This document shows, in pieces, positions 57,687-64,000 of a stretch of 64,000 bases of DNA (position 1 is the first letter of the stretch; each line of letters starts with the position of its first letter). The DNA comes from Bryum argenteum (taxonomy: Eukaryota; Streptophyta; Bryopsida; Bryales; Bryaceae), in assembly GCA_037043015.1 (NCBI GenBank), contig CM073321.1, forward strand, positions 40,382,420-40,446,419, in the 5' to 3' direction. The notes beneath the pieces are model-generated. The model ran no database searches and was not told the DNA's origin. It saw nothing but the letters and a program-made list of their open reading frames with translations. A program made the position numbers and the translations under genes.

Positions 57687-58043
57687 CTACACTAGAGGAA
57701 AACAGTGTTTTGTCCACTGTCACTTTGCGTCAAACGTGACGTATACCCAGACTAGTTGAAATTAGTGTGGAAAAGTTGTCCACAGTGACATAGTGCATGT
57801 TAATAAATTTAACATACTTCCATCATTGTTGACGTTGGGTTAACAGCGATGTTAATAGTAACTCGTTTGGATTTTGGAAGAACGATTTTATGTTGAAAAT
57901 AACAGAACCACGTCAACGTTGACATGTACGTCCCTTAGGGGAGGTAACTTTAGCACTTCATTTTTTACCCTCTAGTAATATTTTAAAGATTGAATATAGT
58001 CATGATCCATGTCAGCACGTTTCTTTTAACATAAATGACGTTT

Positions 58044-58655
58044 AAAGTGACATGGGCGACATTCAAGTGTGTTACTTCTGACATATTCATAAATCCTACG
58101 TGGAATGCCTTGGTGACGTGGAAAGCTTATGTGGAGGATATGGGTCACGAGGACAAGTTGGTGTTTGGTCCCGGGGGGTGTCAATAGTGACGTTGGCGTT
58201 TTTGTGCCGCAAACTTCTGTCCACATTTGTTTAAAGAAACATAATCACATAGCTGACGTGTCAAATGCATTTATGGTAAGGGTGACGTGGCTATTAGGAT
58301 TTAACTTGGTCAATGATCCTAGAGAGTGTCAATGGTGACGTGCATGTCAAAAGTGACATGGGCGACGTTCAAGTGTGTTACTTTTGACATATTCATAAAT
58401 CCTACGTGGAATGCCTTGGTGACGTGGAAAGCTTATGTGGAGGGTATGGGTGACGAGGACAAGTTGGTATTTGGTCCTGGGGGGTGTCAATAGTGACGTT
58501 GGCGTTTTTGTTGACGCAAATTTCTGTCCACGTGTGTTTAAGGAAACATAATCACATAGCTGACGTATCAAGTGCATTTATTGTAAGGGTGACGTGGTTG
58601 TTAGGGTTTGACTTAAACAATGATTCTAGAGATTGTCAATGGTTACGCGGGTGTC
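58044..58655 (+). repeat. 306-bp tandem duplication inside the CACTA element
   Basis: AAAGTGACATGGGCGAC starts at 58044 and again at 58350. About 300 bp follow with high identity, including CCTACGTGGAATGCC and GTCAATAGTGACGTTGGCG. A further partial copy begins near 58656. Minus frames here only mirror the repeat. Confidence 0.85.
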
Positions 58656-59417
58656 AGAAGTTACATAGATTATGTTCAAGTGTGTTTGAGGAAACACGTT
58701 TCAAGAAAGTGCATGGAGCTTTAGGATTTTGCGGCAGCCAGGGTTTTTGCGTCAAAAGTGACTCGCGCGTCAAAAGTGACATAGGTTGTGTTAAACATTG
58801 TTTTTAGAAACGTCATCATATAGGGTACGTGAATGCGTCACTATTGACACAGGTTTAACGCCAGCGCGTCACTTTTGACGTCGTATAACGTAAACGCGTC
58901 ACTAGTGAACTTGAGGATGACTTTCATCGGGGTGGATGAACAGTGGCGGCTAGCGTTAGCCGCCATAGTTAGGTCATGGTACTATTAGGGAAGATATAAG
59001 CTAGAATCTCATTCTTGCTTTCATTTCTACACATTTTGTGTTAGAGTTCTACAGTTTTAGAGATTAACATGTTAGATTGTTAAAGTATGAGTTGTAGAGG
59101 TGTTGGAGTTTTACAAGTTTTTCTTCTTTCTTTGCAATTTCTCTTCTTCACATTTTGTATTAGAGTTCTACAGTTTTAGAGATTAACATGTTGGATTGTT
59201 AAAGTATGAGTTGTAGAGGTGTTGGAGTTTTACAAGTTTTTTTTCTTTCTTTGCAATTATTAGGTTGTTCAAGAGTTGCATCGTGATGATCTCCATCCCA
59301 GTTTGATTGCATGACGTGCCTTATTAAACTCAACGTGTCCATGGTAATGTGTGTTGTGCAGATCAAGAAAAATCGAGCATGAGGAAACCCAGAAAGTCAC
59401 TCTACGGCGGCTAGGGT

Positions 59418-59490
59418 TTCTGCGTCAAAAGTGATGCGCGCGTCAAAAGTGATGCGCGCGTCAAAAGTGACGCGCCCGTCAAAAGTGACA
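59418..59490 (+). repeat. 18-bp tandem repeat CGTCAAAAGTGATGCGCG
   Basis: Four near-identical units of GCGTCAAAAGTGATGCGC run head to tail, the last diverging into GACATAGG. They are an amplified form of the subterminal repeat motif of the CACTA element. Confidence 0.85.
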
Positions 59491-60540
59491 TAGGTTGTGT
59501 TAAATACTGTTTTTAGAGACGTCATCATATAGAGTACTTGAATGCTTCACTATTGACGCAGGTTTAACGCCAGCGCGTCACTTTTGACGTAGTATAACGC
59601 AAGGAGTACGCTATCACAAAGCACATACATGTAGCCTTTATGCTTTATGCTACTCAATACTTGCGACTTTGTATCAGTGGCTAATTTTCCATATGATACA
59701 GCGAAAGCACTGACCAGCTTCATGTTGCACTCCAGTTCTTGTATGTTTCGGTCAGAGTGTGTTATTTTTGACGTTGCATTTACTTTATCGATTGTGTCAT
59801 GTAACGTCACTTTTGACGTTTTCATTTCCGTCATGTTGTGTCATGTAATGTCACTTTGACACGAGGCCCTATTTCTATTGACACATAACTCGATAACGCA
59901 AATGTCACCCTACGTCTAAACACGTCATCCGAAATGCGTTAAAACAAATGACATTTGTATTTAACAGTGTTAAACAACGTCAAATTTAACGTCGGTGATG
60001 CATTCCAGAAAAAAGTCACTTTGCGTCAACGTTAACACAATATAAGTATATAACGGATATCTAAATTCTAGTGCAAAATTATACGCAAAATCCAAGATCA
60101 CGCCACATGTCTAAATCTCAGCCATTAAGAATCTGCCACATCAACAAATTCTTCATCCATCTAAAATGACGGAGGCGTGTGCACGTCATAACCTACGTGG
60201 AAATTAAACATGAAAAATGTCCATGTCATAGCCATCGTGGAAACTAAGTTACTTTGAAAGTTACTGACCCTAGGTAACTTACCTGCCCTAAGATGACGCG
60301 TTTTGACGTAGCACGTCATCTTATGTTAAATGGTTTAACACGTTTGGACGTGCAACGTCAAGCCCAAAAGACGTTCGTGACGTAGGGCGCATTTTTGCGT
60401 CAACAAAATTCCCCCTGTTAAACCGCGTTAAAATGCGTTAAAACGCACGTTAAACTGCGTCCCTCCGGACACTGTTTTCCTCTAGTGCTAAAATGCTGAT
60501 GCAATGGTAAGAAGGGACTATATACAAGAAACGCCGTCGC

Positions 60541-60790
60541 CTAGGACAAACCTTCAGGTAATTTTTGTTGTTGCGGGGAACCATGATCCGACGCAGCTGG
60601 AGATAGAGCCTCGTTCGGGGCGTCGATGGCGTATACGCTGTCGTCTACAAGGGTCGCCTCGTTTGGGGCACTCATGTCGTCTACGTCGTCCTCTTGGAGA
60701 GCCTCCTCGTTTGTGGCGTTAATGTCGTAAGCGTCATCCTCCAAAAGGACCGTCGAATCAACTGCGTCCTCCCTTTGAGTATAAACCGCC
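60541..60790 (-). repeat. Three acidic repeats in the locus B C-terminus
   Basis: The tail repeats EDDAYDINATNEEAL, EDDVDDMSAPNEATL and DDSVYAIDAPNEAL, about 16 residues each, just before the final TAG at 60541. DNA copies carry TTTGGGGC/TTTGTGGCG variants at about 48-base spacing. It looks like an internal tandem expansion of a disordered acidic tail. Confidence 0.75.
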
Positions 60791-63700
60791 TCCACTGACG
60801 ATTGAGCCCTCTGAACTTCCCTACAGGAAGAAGCCTGAGTTGTCGGCTGCCGGCCGATAGGGGCAGGAACGGACTGGGAAGGCCTCTGAGAGCGACGAGA
60901 CGGTGGCACCTGATCAACAACGATCACCTTGTTCTCCGAGGGATGTTGCAAATCAAGCTGCATCGTGGTCCCTGTAGAGGAAGGCAAATCTGCTCTAGTA
61001 TCAGGAGCCAAAGACACGGTGACATTGTGTCGACCGGAAGCCGATATAGGCGGAGCGATGAGCGTGGCAGTCGATGCAAAGGGAGCCGTGGGCGTGGTAG
61101 CAGGTGTGAGTCACATTGGAGTAAGATCTATCTCCTCCACCACTTCCTGAATCCTAACACCAGAGGCGGGACGCCGTCCAGGGTTTACAGGCTCCCGGGA
61201 CGAAACTGAGGGACGAGCATTGGTCTCCATATCCTCGGAAGACGACGGTGGAAGCTCGACCCTATCGAGATTGAGTCCCTTGGCACGTTGGACAGCCAAC
61301 TTGACATGCTCCCGACTCCTGACAAACTCGATCACGGACCTCCCATGTTTCTGCATGACCATGAACAAGAGTAAGACAATGTCGGCTGGCAGCCGAGACC
61401 CATGGGAAACCAAACAAGTACTGGATAACGAATAAAGTAGAGTAAACCAATATAACAAGGTGTCGGCTGGCAGCCGATACAAAGTAAATGAGAGGATGCC
61501 TTACCAATCCAAGCTCGGTGACGTTTCCGCCACCCCAAACGTTGATGACGGTGACCTTCTTCGCTGTGAGAGTAGGCTTGAGGAACTTCTCGAGTGTCTC
61601 ATGGTCGACACCGCAGAATCCCCCATTCCAATCGACAGCACCTTCAGGAGAAGCCTGGAACCAATCGACTGGCTTAACGATCCCAGTGTACTTCCTGAAT
61701 GTTGTCCACCGATCATCATCCCCGCGTACCTTTGGGTACGTCATGTTGAGCGTAACAAGCGGCAAAGATTCCGTCACCGTCTTCTTGAAACCCTTCCAAA
61801 GACACGGCTTGTAATACACTGTCTGAACATACCATTCAGTATCTTTGGTTGTCCAGACCGCGGAAAGAAGATCCCGTTGCTTCGCGCTCGTTATGAACAA
61901 CATCGGGATAGGGTAAAGCGGCCGAGTCGGACTCACGTTGTCATCGTCCATGGCGAGGTCTTCATCCGTAAGTGGGACCTTTGAACGATCCGCGAGCGCA
62001 CAAAGATCCGCTCTACTCGTTGGGACCGAGACTCCGCCAACACTGTACCCGAAGTAAACGATAAGGAGTAGGTCCTTCTCAATGCCAACATGGCCAACAG
62101 CTGCGTCGATCTCCTGCACGACATCAGCAACTGTGTCCCCAAATTTACATTCGAAATACGCCTTCTCGGCATTGACCTCCTCCGTTGTGACCTGGATCGG
62201 AGAATACGTCTGCAGGATAGTGCTGAATATGGGTGGCGCAACCTCGTTCTTCGACTTGTCAGTTGTCGGATTCATTGCGCTCGCGCGACCATTTAGCCAC
62301 TCATTCCTGTCCGTGTATTTCTTCAGGTCGGTCCAAATGTTGCACACGACACTCGCGGTAAAATGGTGCTCTTTCGCCAACTTGTCCCACTCAGCAACTG
62401 GGTATGGCGACCAGTTCGCATCCTTGTAAGGAAGCGGATACCTCTTCAGCTGATACATAAGCTCGTTTATATGACCCGGTCGAACTTCTTGTCGCGGCAC
62501 CAGTCAGGCAGTGTAAGTCTGTCCTTCGTCGTGCTGTTAGACTTGATGCAGACGCGATTCGCAATGACCTCTGCTGCAAGCTCTTCAAGGTCGCAGTCAC
62601 GGAGACCCAGTGTCGGGACAAGGTCAGTATTCGTGATGTTCGAGATAGGAGACCGCTTGATCAGTCTCGGCTCCTTGCCGTCGTCCCCAATGAGCTCACC
62701 TGCTTCCCAGGCATTGAAGACCTCGATCCACGTATTCCAGGCTTTGTCATCGACGAATACTAAGAGGAGCTTGGAAGACACCTATTCGTTCACAAAGTGC
62801 GCCATGACTTGCGCCTTCGCAGCCTGAAGAACAACTATACAGATTCAGATGAATAAAGGCAAGAAGAACGACTGTGGGCTGGCAGCCGATAGGTGGAGAT
62901 AGATGAAATGTGTTGGCTGCCGGCCGATAGGAATGGCAGAGGCTAACGTTACCTCGAAGGCTGGTGACGGCTTCCCGCCTCCCTTGTGTGGCTCAGGGCA
63001 CCCAAGTTGCTTTCATGCTGCCCTCCTGAGCTCCGCGCATGATCGAAAGGACTCCTTGGCGACCTTCTCAGCGATATTAACGTTGAGGGCATTCGATACC
63101 CTCACTAGATCGGTGGGGTCCCTCAAGAACACTAGGATAATCTCAAGTTCGAGAAGCTCCTTCTTGGCTTCCGGTCTGTCGAGGTACTCGTGCGCCAGCT
63201 CGCGGCAGGCTGTCACTGTATGCTGACCTCCGATGATATACCAGTGGACACTAGGGTATTGTCACCACGGAATTTTTGGGGCGGTGTCGGCGTCTGTCTC
63301 ATTAACCTTCCATATATCCAACTCCCCTGGCATCGAATCCATGACAGCCATCATCCTGCTATCGGTGGCAAGTGGCTCCCGTTTCAACGGAATTCCATGG
63401 ATCTCAGGCTTCTTCCGAATTGCCCCGTAGCCCTTGTAAATGGCCTTCACCTGCAAAGAACACCGAATACATGAACAATCATGAACAATAGATGAACAAC
63501 AGATGTATCAGCTGCCAGCGGATACATAAAGCAGTACCTCATAAGAGAAGGTGAGAAAAACATAATACCTGGCCCAGACGTTCTTTCGCGATGCGTCTGT
63601 ACTTGAGCTCGTCCGGAGCGATGTGCAGCTTCTCGCTAGGAGTAACCCCCGGCAGCCTCCGCTTCTTGTAGGGGAACAGGTGACCTAGACTAGTCTCCAA

Positions 63701-64000
63701 TGCCTTGTAAATGGCGTCGATCTCAACGTCCTTCATCTTCGATGTCATTTGGTTGCCCTTACTCAGGGCCTCGTCTAGTGAATATTCGATGCATCCTTAG
63801 ACGGCTTCGCCCGTCTCTTGGGCTTGCTGGGATCTTGTGACCCCTGGACGTAGTCATCGTCGTCATCGCCAAGATCAACCATCTCTGCTGCAGGTCGCTT
63901 CTTCTTCGAAGGAGTTGGATTCCTCTTTGACGACGATGGGATCGCAGCCGCCGCTGCATCGAGGGCATTGTTTACGGCCAACCTAGCGTAATCTGTAGCG
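60541..64000 (-). pseudogene. Locus B: ParB/Srx-like plus DNA-methyltransferase-like gene, decayed
   Basis: Four minus exons fit phase-0 GT-AG splicing: beyond 64000 to 63569, 63450-62953, 62823-61505 and 61350-60541. Exon 1 has a basic/acidic N-terminus (EMVDLGDDDDDYVQGSQ). Exon 2 has the ParB/Srx-like core HWYIIGGQHTVTACRELA. Exon 3 has a long middle domain and then the methyltransferase-like end VTVINVWGGGNVTELGL. Exon 4 continues KHGRSVIEFVRSREHVKLA, the acidic residue after motif I. The tail has three acidic repeats. Lesions: one-base loss near 63785, TGA 63264-63262, TAG 62784-62782, one-base loss near 62490, TGA 61113-61111. The frame is otherwise kept, so decay is recent. It matches locus A in domain order but not closely in sequence. 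Confidence 0.6.

Larger units (their letters stand above)
57690..60487. mobile_element. Non-autonomous CACTA (En/Spm-like) element, 2.8 kb
   Basis: Both ends read CACTAGAGGAAAACAGTGT inward, a perfect 19-bp inverted repeat. They are flanked by the 3-bp duplication CTA at 57687-57689 and 60488-60490. The interior has many copies of GTCACTTTTGACG/CGTCAAAAGTGAC near both ends, as subterminal repeats of CACTA elements do. No transposase frame is present. A 306-bp tandem duplication (58044 and 58350) and a 119-bp one (about 59030 and 59150) lie inside. It is inserted about 50 bp beyond the 3' end of locus B. Confidence 0.93.

Noticed and set aside
58026..58577. Two similar minus frames with SFPRHQGIPRRIYEYV
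   Set aside because: They mirror the 306-bp tandem duplication inside the CACTA element; no domain is seen.
989..64000. Altered genetic code as an explanation of in-frame stops
   Set aside because: ARPC2 and ADD gene D have normal stops only at their ends, and the affected loci also have frameshifts, so decay is simpler.
1..64000. tRNA and rRNA genes
   Set aside because: No cloverleaf with conserved GGTTCRANNCC-type arms and no rRNA core sequence was noticed; a covariance-model scan would be needed to exclude tRNAs.

Overview
The window looks like nuclear DNA of a green-lineage (streptophyte) eukaryote. The grounds are one intact, intron-rich gene for ARPC2 of plant type, plant-style chromoviruses (Ty3/gypsy with chromodomain), a MULE transposase with a SWIM finger, PIF/Harbinger and CACTA elements, and short GT-AG introns. 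A charophyte-type alga or early-diverging land plant fits best. That is an inference from protein flavour; no rRNA or organelle marker is present.

Layout. 0.3-21.1 kb, minus strand: a long gene (locus A). Its exons encode an acidic N-terminus, a ParB/sulfiredoxin-like domain and a degenerate N4/N6 DNA-methyltransferase-like C-terminus. Its large intron (4.0-18.0 kb) is full of GTGCCGCCAC-type repeats and carries an 8-kb chromovirus (copy 1). Its first intron carries a diverged solo LTR of a related family. 22.1-26.3 kb: a decayed MULE transposase interrupted by an unrelated solo LTR. 26.5-27.1 and 36.5-36.9 kb: two paralogous ADD-type (ATRX/DNMT3-like) zinc-finger genes on the minus strand. 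Chromovirus copy 2 (27.9-36.0 kb, plus strand) sits between them. 37.7-47.4 kb: PIF/Harbinger-like elements, including a 5.5-kb copy with a transposase on the plus strand and a Myb-like protein on the minus strand. 47.6-50.2 kb: ARPC2, nine exons, the only clearly intact host gene. 50-55 kb: AT-rich DNA with a small MITE. 55.1-57.1 kb: two FCP1/TIM50-like HAD-phosphatase-related copies. 57.7-60.5 kb: a non-autonomous CACTA element. 60.5-64 kb: locus B, a paralogue of locus A with several disabling lesions, cut by the window end.

The most unusual content is the A/B gene family: eukaryotic genes with introns whose domain order recalls the ParB-plus-DNA-methylase proteins of bacteria and phages. 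Other notable signals are a near-palindromic motif (TCGGCTGGCAGCCGA) scattered through introns and spacers between 55 and 63.5 kb, and two chromovirus copies that share identical frame lesions. Eight transposable-element insertions have ends and target-site duplications that can be read directly. All domain calls are by eye; no database search was run.
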